In this document: positions 30,172-38,593 of the stretch, piece by piece
Position numbering within the stretch: the stretch's first letter is position 1
Layout: each line of letters opens with the position of its first letter
Assembly: GCA_052267165.1 (NCBI GenBank)
Contig: JBKQHO010000066.1
Location: 62,001 to 126,000 of the forward strand
DNA length: 64,000 nt
Direction: 5' to 3'
Source of the DNA: CAWICD01 sp052267165
GTDB lineage: Bacteria; Vulcanimicrobiota; Vulcanimicrobiia; Vulcanimicrobiales; Vulcanimicrobiaceae
The notes under the pieces: generated by a model
Told to the model about the DNA's origin: nothing
Databases searched by the model: none
What the model saw: the letters and a program-made list of their open reading frames with translations, nothing else
Translations under genes and position numbers: made by a program

Positions 30172-32985
30172 ATGGCTCGAGCGCGTTTCAGCATCGGCAT
30201 CGATCTCGGCACGACGAATAGCGCGCTCGCCTTCGTCCCGCTCGACGGGGATGTCGCGTCCGAAGTCTTAGCGATCCCGCAATGGGATGCTCCGGCCGTC
30301 GTGACCGATGCGCCGACGCTGCCGTCGTTTCTGTATCTCCCCCACGATGCGGAGGCCGAGCGCTTCGGGGGCTCGGGCGCCGGCGATCACGCGTGGGTCG
30401 CGGGAAGGCTTGCGCGCGCGAACGCCGCGGAGTTTCCGGGCCGCGTCGCGCACTCGGCGAAGTCGTGGCTCTGCCATCACGCCGCCGACCGGACGGCACC
30501 GTTTCTTCCCTGGGGCTCCGACGAGCTCGCGCGCGAGCAGAAGATCTCACCGGTACGGGCTTCGGTGCTGCTGCTCGCCGCTTTGCGCGATGCGTGGAAC
30601 GTTCGCTTCGCCGAGCGCGGCGCGGAGTTCGCGTTCGATTCGCAAAGCATGACGCTGACCGTTCCCGCGTCGTTCGATGCGGCGGCGCAGCGCTTGACCT
30701 TGGCGGCCGCGCAAGAAGCCGGTTTTCCTGAGAGCCTGCGACTGCTCGAGGAACCGCAGGCGGCCTTCTATCGCTGGCTGGAGCAGCACGACCCGCTCAG
30801 CGAACTAAGCCGTCTGGCGGACGGCGCCGGGGAGACGAATCACGTTCTGGTCGTCGACATCGGCGGGGGCACGTCGGATTTCAGCTTGTTCGCGTTTCGT
30901 CCGAACGCCGAGCGCGGCGGCTCGGGCATCGAGCGAATCGCCGTGAGCAACCACATCCTGCTCGGCGGCGACAACATGGATCTCGCGCTCGCTCACCGTC
31001 TCGAACCGCAGCTGACCGGCGCCGACGATGGGCTCTCGGCCGGACAGTGGGCGTATCTGGTCGCCCGCTGCCGCGACGTCAAGGAACGAGCATTGTCCGG
31101 CGAAGGCCCAGCCGACGAGCCGTTCAGCGTTTCGATTCCTGGGCGCGGCTCGGGCCTAATCGCGGGCGCGCGCTCGGCGCATCTCTCGCGCAGCGAGATC
31201 GAGAAGCTGCTGCTGGAAGGCTTCTTCCCGGAATGCGCTGCGGACGAGACGCCACTCCAAACGAAAACGGCGCTCGGCGAGTGGGGGCTTCCGTACGCGG
31301 CCGACCCCGGGGTGACGCGTCACCTCGCCGATTTTCTCCGCGACCGTCCCGCCGTAGGCGCCGTGCTGTTCAACGGCGGCGCGCTGGCGCCGCGCTCGTT
31401 GCGTCAACGGATCAGCCAACAGATCGGCAAGTGGCAAGGCTCCCAAGCGCCCCTCGTCCTGGAAAACCCGGAGCCTCAGTTCGCGGTCGCACGCGGGGCA
31501 GCGCGCTTCGGCCGCATCGCTCATTCGAGGGCGCAACGCATCAAGGCGCGTTCCGCGCACGCCGTCTTTCTGGAAGCGCACCGTTCGCTCTCGGCGGACG
31601 CCGAGCCGAAGGGTGCGCCGTCCCTGGTCTGCATCCTTCCGAAAGACGCCGACGCCGAAGAGACGTTCGAGCTCGGCGATCTCGCGCTCGAATTGCGAAT
31701 CAACGTTCCCGTGCGCTTTCGCGCCTATTCCTCGACGCGTCAGGGAGCCACGCGAGCGGGCGACGTCGTCGAGTGGAACGCGCGCGACTTTGCGGCGCTG
31801 CCGCCGCTCGAAACCGTCGCGAAGGTGGCGGAACCGGCGCGAGCCGCGAGCGGCGAGACGGTGCCGGTCAGCCTGAGCGCCAAGCTCAACGAGTTGGGGT
31901 TGCTTGCCGTAACCTGCACGAGCGAAGATCCCGCGATCCGCCAGTCATGGCCGCTCGAATTCAACCTACGACTGCACGACGACGGCAAGAACGCCGCGGC
32001 CGAAGCGCTCTCCGGCTCAGAAACCGCGAGCCAGGGCGAACCCAACGTTTCGCGGACCGCGCTCGACGCAGCCCGCACCCGCATCGAGACGCTCTTCGCT
32101 CAACCGCTGAACAAACGCGACAAGCTGACCGCGACGCGGCTGATAAAGAGCTTGGAGACGATCTTCGGCGTGCCGAAGAGCGAGTGGAACGTCAGCCTCC
32201 TTCGTTCGCTCTGGTCGACGCTGGAACGCTACACGGCGTGCCGCCGAAACTCGGTCGAACACGAAGAAGCGTGGCTCATCCTCGCAGGTTTTTTGCTGCG
32301 CCCGGGTTTCGGCGCGGCCCTCGACGGCGAGCGGATCGACCGCCTTTGGCAACTGCTCGAGTCGGGACCGGCTTTCGCCAATAGGCAACTCAAGCTGCAA
32401 GAGTACATTCTCTGGCGCCGCGTGAGCGGCGGTCTGTCGAGCGAACGCCAGGAGCGAATCCTGACCGCGGAGATCGACAAACTGCGCCGGCAAGAGAGCC
32501 CTCCGCCCGATCTCGTTCTGCTGGCAGGCTCCCTCGAGCGCATCGGCCTCGAAACGAAAACGGAGCTGGTCGAACGCTTTATCGCCGTCGCGTCCAAACT
32601 GGTTGCGGAAGAACGTCACAGCGCCCATTTGCTCGCGGCGCTCGGCCTCTTGCTCAACCGGTCGCCGCTCTACGCGGGCCCGGAGACGGTGGTCTCGGCC
32701 GATCTCGTCGAGCGAGCCTACGACGCCTTCTCAAAGTTCGACTGGGCCGAGCCGAAGCTGGTCGAGCTGCAAACCGCGTTCCTGCGCGCCGCACGCGTCG
32801 TCAACAATCGAACGCTCGAAGTATCGAAATCGCTGCGGGAGCGCATTGCAAGCAAGCTCGAGCGCTCGGGCGTGCCGCCTGCGCGGACGGCTCCCCTGCG
32901 CGGCTACATGCCGATGGAACGCTCCGATCGCGCCGGGCTTCTGGGAGAGTCGCTTCCGCCGGGCCTCATCTTGCGCGAAGGTTAG
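30172..32985 (+). CDS. Hsp70-family protein with C-terminal DUF3731 region
   Basis: A 937-aa protein. Residues 1-410 are an Hsp70 ATPase (IGIDLGTTNSALAF, VVDIGGGTSDFSLFAF, SNHILLGGDNMDLALAHRL, AVLFNGGALAPRS). Residues 430-600 are a beta-rich substrate-binding-like part. Residues about 620-937 are entirely helical (RIETLFAQPLNKRDKLTATR, LLRSLWSTLERYTACRR) and match DUF3731, an extension seen on Hsp70 relatives that travel with DUF2760. It is the last gene of the operon. The role of the set is unknown; it does not replace DnaK because DnaJ/GrpE partners and the usual lid are absent. Confidence 0.9.
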   Translation: MARARFSIGIDLGTTNSALAFVPLDGDVASEVLAIPQWDAPAVVTDAPTLPSFLYLPHDAEAERFGGSGAGDHAWVAGRLARANAAEFPGRVAHSAKSWLCHHAADRTAPFLPWGSDELAREQKISPVRASVLLLAALRDAWNVRFAERGAEFAFDSQSMTLTVPASFDAAAQRLTLAAAQEAGFPESLRLLEEPQAAFYRWLEQHDPLSELSRLADGAGETNHVLVVDIGGGTSDFSLFAFRPNAERGGSGIERIAVSNHILLGGDNMDLALAHRLEPQLTGADDGLSAGQWAYLVARCRDVKERALSGEGPADEPFSVSIPGRGSGLIAGARSAHLSRSEIEKLLLEGFFPECAADETPLQTKTALGEWGLPYAADPGVTRHLADFLRDRPAVGAVLFNGGALAPRSLRQRISQQIGKWQGSQAPLVLENPEPQFAVARGAARFGRIAHSRAQRIKARSAHAVFLEAHRSLSADAEPKGAPSLVCILPKDADAEETFELGDLALELRINVPVRFRAYSSTRQGATRAGDVVEWNARDFAALPPLETVAKVAEPARAASGETVPVSLSAKLNELGLLAVTCTSEDPAIRQSWPLEFNLRLHDDGKNAAAEALSGSETASQGEPNVSRTALDAARTRIETLFAQPLNKRDKLTATRLIKSLETIFGVPKSEWNVSLLRSLWSTLERYTACRRNSVEHEEAWLILAGFLLRPGFGAALDGERIDRLWQLLESGPAFANRQLKLQEYILWRRVSGGLSSERQERILTAEIDKLRRQESPPPDLVLLAGSLERIGLETKTELVERFIAVASKLVAEERHSAHLLAALGLLLNRSPLYAGPETVVSADLVERAYDAFSKFDWAEPKLVELQTAFLRAARVVNNRTLEVSKSLRERIASKLERSGVPPARTAPLRGYMPMERSDRAGLLGESLPPGLILREG

Positions 32986-33038
32986 ATTCTCAGAGGCGCC
33001 TCGGACGTTCGCCGCCGTCGTCTGACGGTAGACGATCG

Positions 33039-33069
<31 letters not shown>

Positions 33070-33110
33070 AGGCTCGCCAAGTAATCGTCGCGCTGGGGTC
33101 GGCAGTAAGT

Positions 33111-33147
33111 ATAAAGAAAGACGGGTCGCCTCAGCGCCCGTCCTTTC
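33111..33147 (-). terminator. Intrinsic terminator of the 49-aa gene, copy 1
   Basis: On the minus strand GACGGG...CCCGTC forms a stem with loop CGCTGAGGCGA, flanked by GAAAG and TTTCTTTAT. It starts 28 bases after the stop of the microprotein gene. It is clearly related to the terminator at 62556-62586 after the second copy. Confidence 0.75.
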
Positions 33148-33174
33148 GTGCTCGCTCGTTTGGTGAGGAAGGCG

Positions 33175-33324
33175 CTACAGATGCGCCTTGGGGCTGACGA
33201 GCGCCATCGCCCACCCTTGGGCTGTGCGCGTCCGGACGAGGTACCCGTCTTGCGTGCGGTCGTAGATCTGGAAGCCCGCTCTGAGAGCGGCGGCTAGCGA
33301 ATCGAACACCATGAGACCTGCCAT
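33175..33324 (-). CDS. 49-aa microprotein, copy 1
   Basis: A 49-aa protein starting ATG 33322-33324, with AAAGGAGGAA ideally placed as ribosome site. The core (GFQIYDRTQDGYLVRTRTAQ, then GWAMALV) is shared nearly unchanged with a second copy at 62619-62768; only the last six residues and three others differ. It looks like a compact beta-hairpin-rich fold after one helix (SLAAALRAGF). No known family comes to mind. A TATAGT -10-like box lies about 30 bases upstream. The strong SD and terminator suggest high expression. Confidence 0.7.
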   Translation of the reverse strand: MAGLMVFDSLAAALRAGFQIYDRTQDGYLVRTRTAQGWAMALVSPKAHL

Positions 33325-33576
33325 CGTCGGTTCCTCCTTTCCGTTTTCGTTCCTTACCACTATAACGGAGTTCGTGCCGAAAAGTGTACGTGCTTCAGTT
33401 ATGATTGCATTAGCGTTTGGAAAGGTTCATGATACCGACGGCAGCAACCGAGTGGCGTTCTCAGAAAAATCCCAGGATTTGTGCGACCTGCAGCTACGTG
33501 CCGCATATGGGTTCGTTGCGTGCCCGCACCGTAGCGCAGGCGTAGCCTTCGCGAGCGAACCCCTGAGACCCGGAGC

Positions 33577-35775
33577 TCAGTCGACGAGGATTGCAGAGTC
33601 GATACGCTCGACCGAGGCGATCGAACTGACGACCGTCCGGGCGATGCGGTCCAACTCTAAGCGCTGATAATTGTCGAGCTCCGCCGCGTCGATCGCGCCG
33701 AAACTGCCGGCGGCCTCATGCATCAGAAAGGCGTAAAATGCGACTTGCACGAGGTAGCTCGTACGCATTCGGGTGAGCCCGGCTGCTTGGTAGTCGACGC
33801 TCGTGAGCAGGCGCGCAATATGGCGGTTGTCGACGTTCACGAAGATCGAGTAATCGTCGCTCGACTCTCCGACGAGAGCGACGCTGGTGTCGTCGAAGCC
33901 GTACTTCTGCCACTGGACGCGATAGACTTCGAAGACGTTGGGCACGCGGAGGCGCTTGTTGCCGGCCTTTTCCGAGGGTGCCGGCTCGGGCGGATCGACG
34001 ACGACAAAGGCCGCATCGTCGACGTGAACTGTCCCCTCGGCGTCGGTCAATCGCACCGTGAAGCGGCCGGTGTCGCCGGAGACGCCGAGCGTACGCACGG
34101 TGATACGCGCGCGGCCCCCGCGAAAATCGGAGGCACGCAGCATTTCGAGCGATTCGAGCGGCTGTGGCACCAGCACGAGCCGGGCCTCTTCATGAAGCGC
34201 GAGATACGCGTCGGGTGCGTCGGACTCGAGCGAGATGCGGCTCTTGCGCCCGGCTGCCAGTCGCAGGGGCGTTTCGATGGCGGCGAGCCGCACGAAGGTC
34301 GGGTGCGCGAGCGTCGGCAACGGCTCTTGCGGCACGCCGTCATGAGCGCCGGGTTCGGCGTGGGCCGCGATGCCGCCGTTTTTGCCGTTGCGAGCGGCGG
34401 CCGCACCCGGTTCGTCGCCGGGGCGGAACTTCTCCATCAATTCGGCGAAGCGCTTGCGCAGACGCTTCTGATCGGTCGCATTCTGCCGATCGAGCAGACG
34501 TCTGCGGCGCTCCGCGTTCGCGCGTGCGAGTTCCGGATCGTCGAGTAAGGCGTCACGCACCCCGTCGAGCAGCGCACGGTAACGTGCGCCGCGCTTGAGA
34601 CGGTCGCGCGTCGTGGAGAGCAACTCGCGTTTTGCGCCCGGAGAAAGACCGTCGAGCTCGATCGAGACGATGAGCGACGATTTCAAGTAGGGCAGGCGCA
34701 ACGTCTCGACGATGAAGCGCCGGTCTTCGGTGCCGTGGGTCTGGCCGAAATTCGTCAGCAGGACCGGACGTTCGGGATTTGGGTGCAAGGCATCGTCGTC
34801 GCGCGCGAGCACCCAGTATTGCACCCGCACGAGGCCCTCGCATGCATTGCGGCCCAGCGGAAACGCCATGGAGTGACGATATTCGACGGTGCCCGCGGCA
34901 TCTTCGAGTTCGGCGATGCGTCCGCGCACGATCTCGGGCGTGCCGCCAAGCATGCCGTGCGATTCGACGAGCGTGAACGGCAGGACCGGATCGAACAAGG
35001 CGGCGCGAAGCGCGCGCAGACCCTCGCCGCCGAGATCGTAGTCGAAATGACGCACGAGCGTGCCGCGGGTGAAGCCGAGCGTGCCTGCGGTCAGCGTCGC
35101 AAGGGCTTTCGACTTCGCCCGCACGAGGTATTCGTAGCGGCCGTTCTTGTTTCGATGCGGATCGAGCGAACGATAACGAACCAACGTGACGCCGATCGCC
35201 GAGTCGTCGCTCGCCGAGGCGATGAGGCTGCCGCCCGGTGCGAACGCGAACGTCGTCGAGCCGCCCTGACCGTAGGCGCCGGCCAAATACGGCTTGTCGA
35301 TCTTGTTGCTGTTCGCGAGGTTCAGGATCGTCTCGGGCATCTGCTCGGGCGCGATCCCGGTGCCGAAGTCGCGCACCTCGAGCGTCGGGCGCTCGCGCGC
35401 GGCGCCGTCGCAGGTTCGGACGACGACGCGCGCCGCGAGGTCGCGAGCAGCCGCGGCGTCGAGATGCGTGAGCCGCCCCTCCGGAATCGCGAAGAGCCGG
35501 CGCGCCGCATCGCGCGGCGTATCGAGATCGGCGCGGATAGCCGGGGCGACGGCGTTCGCGGCGAGGTCGACCACCGCGTCAAGCGCATTGGTGACGCGTT
35601 CGACGAATGCCAGCCCCGGCTCGCTGCCGATGTTGACCAGTCCGAAATTCCCTTCTTTGTCGCCGAGCGGACGCCACGCGAACCCGCCCGCGCTGGTGAG
35701 CGCGCGGACGGCCTCACGCGCCTCGGCGAGCGTCGACGCGCCGAGAAGGGCCTCGAGCGCTTCACTCTCGGTCAC
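33577..35775 (-). CDS. GHKL (Hsp90/MORC-like) ATPase, putative defence protein
   Basis: A 732-aa protein. The N-terminal Bergerat ATPase has the N box ERVTNALDAVVD at about residues 59-70, G1 RDFGTGI near 140, and G2 AYGQGGSTTFAF near 170. The middle is a transducer-like region (VLLTNFGQTHGTEDRRFIVE), then a coiled coil (RRRRLLDRQNATDQKRLRKR), an Ig-like beta domain at about 500-600 and a C-terminal helical domain (YRVQWQKYGFDDTSVALVGE). GHKL ATPases of this large type occur in restriction and antiviral loci. It starts 3 bases after the VapC gene and is likely in the same operon as that toxin-antitoxin pair. Confidence 0.8.
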   Translation of the reverse strand: MTESEALEALLGASTLAEAREAVRALTSAGGFAWRPLGDKEGNFGLVNIGSEPGLAFVERVTNALDAVVDLAANAVAPAIRADLDTPRDAARRLFAIPEGRLTHLDAAAARDLAARVVVRTCDGAARERPTLEVRDFGTGIAPEQMPETILNLANSNKIDKPYLAGAYGQGGSTTFAFAPGGSLIASASDDSAIGVTLVRYRSLDPHRNKNGRYEYLVRAKSKALATLTAGTLGFTRGTLVRHFDYDLGGEGLRALRAALFDPVLPFTLVESHGMLGGTPEIVRGRIAELEDAAGTVEYRHSMAFPLGRNACEGLVRVQYWVLARDDDALHPNPERPVLLTNFGQTHGTEDRRFIVETLRLPYLKSSLIVSIELDGLSPGAKRELLSTTRDRLKRGARYRALLDGVRDALLDDPELARANAERRRRLLDRQNATDQKRLRKRFAELMEKFRPGDEPGAAAARNGKNGGIAAHAEPGAHDGVPQEPLPTLAHPTFVRLAAIETPLRLAAGRKSRISLESDAPDAYLALHEEARLVLVPQPLESLEMLRASDFRGGRARITVRTLGVSGDTGRFTVRLTDAEGTVHVDDAAFVVVDPPEPAPSEKAGNKRLRVPNVFEVYRVQWQKYGFDDTSVALVGESSDDYSIFVNVDNRHIARLLTSVDYQAAGLTRMRTSYLVQVAFYAFLMHEAAGSFGAIDAAELDNYQRLELDRIARTVVSSIASVERIDSAILVD

Positions 35776-35778
35776 GCG

Positions 35779-36201
35779 TTATGCGAGCCCCTCACCTTGC
35801 GCCGAGACCGCGAGCCGGGTGTCGAACGAGAGAAGGCGTAGTTCCGGCAACTCCGCGTGAAGCGCCTTGGCGGCGCAGAGATGCCATAGGTCCGCCCCGC
35901 GCAGCGGCCACTTACGGGACAATTCCCGAGCAATTTGCCAATCAGGTGACACGTTGACGCGACGCCACGGGCCCATTTCAAGGACTTCGCGTGCGCTTTC
36001 AACCAGCGCTGCGCTCGCGGCTTTCTCGCGCTCTATTCTTGCCATCACCGCCTGCGTTTCGTTCCAGGCGAGCGATGAGAGGAGGTGGAGGCCTGCGCTG
36101 CGGGCGCGTGCCGTCGCGGCGTCACTGTTCGCGTCACGAAAGAGGGCCGATAGAATGGCCGAGGTCTCCCAATACGTGACGTCCGCGGCGCGCGCGATCA
36201 C
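35779..36201 (-). CDS. PIN-domain ribonuclease toxin (VapC-like)
   Basis: A 140-aa PIN nuclease. The four acidic positions are occupied: Glu-12 in VTYWETSAIL (usually Asp), Glu-48 in WNETQAV, Asp-104 in LRGADLWHLCAA and Asp-127 in LLSFDTRL. GTG 36199-36201 overlaps the antitoxin stop (GTGA), which is why it is preferred to GTG 36225. The first acidic residue being Glu keeps metal binding plausible but is a deviation. It would cleave RNA when not held by the partner antitoxin. Confidence 0.87.
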   Translation of the reverse strand: MIARAADVTYWETSAILSALFRDANSDAATARARSAGLHLLSSLAWNETQAVMARIEREKAASAALVESAREVLEMGPWRRVNVSPDWQIARELSRKWPLRGADLWHLCAAKALHAELPELRLLSFDTRLAVSAQGEGLA

Positions 36202-36482
36202 GCGCCGCGATCCTTGCGAAGACACTGCTGGGCGAATTCAGGTTCGATCCGCAGGGGAGGAGGCACCGTACGCACCTCGCGAGGAGCGGGTTCCAGCAAA
36301 CCGGCCTCTTCGAGCCGGCGTAGGCGCTCGGCCAGTGACGTGCCGCTTTCCGCAACCGGAACGAGCTTGGCAACGGGCATTCCGCGCTCCGTAATGATCC
36401 ACGCCTGACCGCGCTTGACGTCGCGCAGCAACTCGCTCAAGTGCGCCTTCACCTCGCGGATCCCGGCTGCCCGAACTCGCAT
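36198..36482 (-). CDS. Phd/YefM-family antitoxin
   Basis: A 94-aa antitoxin. Residues 1-50 (AAGIREVKAHLSELLRDVKR, then ITERGMPVAKLVPV) are the Phd/YefM DNA-binding and dimerisation domain; residues 55-94 form the tail that should wrap the toxin. It is the promoter-proximal gene of the pair and probably autorepresses. The direct repeats at 36539-36566 are a possible operator. Confidence 0.87.
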   Translation of the reverse strand: MRVRAAGIREVKAHLSELLRDVKRGQAWIITERGMPVAKLVPVAESGTSLAERLRRLEEAGLLEPAPREVRTVPPPLRIEPEFAQQCLRKDRGA

Positions 36483-36538
36483 GTCAGCCTCCTGTGGTTC
36501 TTGTGACTACATCGATGGTCGCTCCGCCGGCTCCCAAT

Positions 36539-36566
36539 GTCAACTCGTGGCAGTCAACTCGTGACT
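36539..36566. promoter_or_regulatory. Direct repeat between divergent genes (possible operator)
   Basis: GTCAACTCGTGGCA is followed at once by GTCAACTCGTGACT. The two 11-base cores lie between the antitoxin gene and the divergent helical gene, 57 bases from the antitoxin start. Spacing of 14 bases suits binding of a dimeric antitoxin on successive turns; this is inference. Confidence 0.45.
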
Positions 36567-36581
36567 GGAAAGTATGGCAAT

Positions 36582-37301
36582 ATGGGAGATGGCGACCCGA
36601 AAGATGACCTTGCAAGTCCGTCTCCCTGGTGGTCGTACCGCCGCTGGGGGTTCGAGGCGCTCGCCGCGCAAGGCCGCCGAGCCGAAGCGCTGCGCTATGC
36701 CGAGGCCTCGCGCGGTCGCAGTGAAAACGACGTTGCGATTTCCCGGGCTTGCGAGGAACTGCTGCTCGCGTCCGGCTTCGCCGACGAAGCCTATGCGCGC
36801 TATGCGCTCGTCTCGGTCTCGCAGGAGACGACGTATCTCGCGCAATATCGCGCGCTCGCCAAAAGATATCCGCGAAAAGCGCCGGAGGAATTGCTGGCCG
36901 ACCTCGTCGCAACGACGCCGGGCAACGAAGGCAAGTGGTTCGCGACGGCCAAGTCGGCCGGCCTCTTTGACGAAGCCGTGCGGCTGGCGAACCTGTCGCC
37001 GTGCGATCCGCTAACGCTCGCCCGCGCTGCGCGCGACTTCGCCGACGAGAACCCGGCCTTCGCGCTCGAGGCGAGCGTCGCCGCGCTGCGCTGGATCGGC
37101 AAGGGCTACGGATACGAGATCGCGGTAATCGACGTCCTCGGTGCGTATCGCAGCGGCCAGCGCGCTGCCGAGAGGCTCGGCGCGGCGGAGGCGTTCCAGT
37201 CGCGCGTCCGCGCGATAGTCGCCGCCGGCGACGGGTTTCTCAAGACCGCGCTGGCGCCGACCCTAACCGCCGAAGCTCGGTCAGCGAAGCCCGCGTCTTA
37301 G
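36582..37301 (+). CDS. Helical-repeat protein
   Basis: A 239-aa, almost entirely helical protein with TPR-like packing (EALAAQGRRAEALRYAEASR, EELLLASGFADEAYARYAL, KSAGLFDEAVRLANL, ARDFADENPAFALEASVAAL). It resembles the C-terminal helical part of larger SWIM-type or DUF6880-like proteins, but I am not sure of the family. ATG 36582 has GATGGGAGATG around it, and an upstream ATG at 36537 is possible. The gene is divergent from the toxin-antitoxin pair and 106 bases before the HNH nuclease. Confidence 0.55.
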   Translation: MGDGDPKDDLASPSPWWSYRRWGFEALAAQGRRAEALRYAEASRGRSENDVAISRACEELLLASGFADEAYARYALVSVSQETTYLAQYRALAKRYPRKAPEELLADLVATTPGNEGKWFATAKSAGLFDEAVRLANLSPCDPLTLARAARDFADENPAFALEASVAALRWIGKGYGYEIAVIDVLGAYRSGQRAAERLGAAEAFQSRVRAIVAAGDGFLKTALAPTLTAEARSAKPAS

Positions 37302-37407
37302 GCGAGGGCCTCGCCTTTTGGCGGTCGGTAGGCGCACGATGCGGCCGCAACTAACCTCTTCATCGGCTAACACATCTTAAGGACAAATCCGTCGCAAGCG
37401 GAGGCTG

Positions 37408-38361
37408 ATGAAGGCGGACGGGGTCAGGGGAACGGTGGCGGTCACCGATACGCGCTGGTTCGAATTCCTCAGAGGCCGGCCGGCGCTCGACGAGGTGAAC
37501 TTCTGGCGTCCGACGGCGACCCGGGTGAACGACCTGCCCGGAACTCCGTGGTACTTCAAGGCCAAGGCGCCGATCAACAAGATCGTCGGCGGCGGGTTCT
37601 TCGCGCACTACACCAGCATGCCGGTCGCGATGGCGTGGGAATGCTTCGGCGAGAAGAATGGCGCGCCCGATTATCAGGCCTTCGCGTGGTCCCTGAGCAG
37701 GCTTCGGAACGATTCGACGGCAGCTTACCCGCCCTCAACATTCGGTTCGACCGTGATCGGGTGCGTCGTCCTATCATCACCGTTCTTCTTTCGCGATGAC
37801 GAGTTCGTCCCGGTGCCGAGCGACTTTCAACCGAGCACCCAGGTGCGGAAGACCTACGATCTCGGCGGCGGTGAAGGCCTGCTCCTATGGAAGCGCGTGC
37901 AAGAACGCCTGCGGGTTCCATCTGCCACGGGGGTAAGCCCGCTTGCGGCCGCCGGCCTGGCGTACGGCGATCCTCGTCTTGTGCGGCCGCGCCTCGGTCA
38001 GGGCGGGTTTAGGACGGTCGTCCTCGACGCGTACGGTCGCCGTTGCACGGTTACCGGCGAGCGAACGTTGCCTGCCCTGGAGGCAGCCCATATTCAGCCT
38101 TACGCCGTCGTTCAGCAACACGAGGTCACCAACGGCCTCGCTCTTCGGTCCGACATCCACCGTTTGTTCGATCAGGGCTATGTGACTGTCGATCCAAGCC
38201 TGCATTTTCGCGTCAGTCGGGCTATTCGTGAGGAGTTCGAAAACGGCCGCGACTACTACGCGCTGCACGGGCAAGAGATTAGGCTGCCTGCGGAGTCCGA
38301 CAATCGCCCGCACCTGACGGCGCTCGACTGGCACCTATCGACGGTCTATCTGGGGGACTGA
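37408..38361 (+). CDS. HNH endonuclease
   Basis: A 317-aa nuclease. The N-terminal half (WFEFLRGRPALDEVNFWRP, then WYFKAKAPINKIVGGGFFAH) is a conserved module of unknown fold. The C-terminal half is an HNH_2-type domain: DAYGRRCTVTGERTLPALEA, AAHIQPYAVV, NGLALRSDIHRLFDQGYVTV. The His in AAHI, Asn in NGLALR and His in DIHRLFD form the metal site. This architecture is common in restriction-like proteins, and the position next to the GHKL ATPase and toxin genes supports a defence role. Confidence 0.83.
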   Translation: MKADGVRGTVAVTDTRWFEFLRGRPALDEVNFWRPTATRVNDLPGTPWYFKAKAPINKIVGGGFFAHYTSMPVAMAWECFGEKNGAPDYQAFAWSLSRLRNDSTAAYPPSTFGSTVIGCVVLSSPFFFRDDEFVPVPSDFQPSTQVRKTYDLGGGEGLLLWKRVQERLRVPSATGVSPLAAAGLAYGDPRLVRPRLGQGGFRTVVLDAYGRRCTVTGERTLPALEAAHIQPYAVVQQHEVTNGLALRSDIHRLFDQGYVTVDPSLHFRVSRAIREEFENGRDYYALHGQEIRLPAESDNRPHLTALDWHLSTVYLGD

Positions 38362-38593
38362 GCGGGACATGGCGCGTCCGGTTCACAATCTGAGAATGCT
38401 CGCTTAGCCCTGGCTCAAGGCTCCGTCAGCCTCTCTGAGGGCACGCGTCGTGGTCTGCTAGCTGTCGCGCCGCTTCACATGGCGTGGTCCCCCATATTAT
38501 CGCAGCGCGCACTCGGCCTCAAGTGTTCGAGCGATATATGGCGCGCACCAGTTCAAACGGGGGAACTGTGAGATATGATAAGAGGGCTTAACA

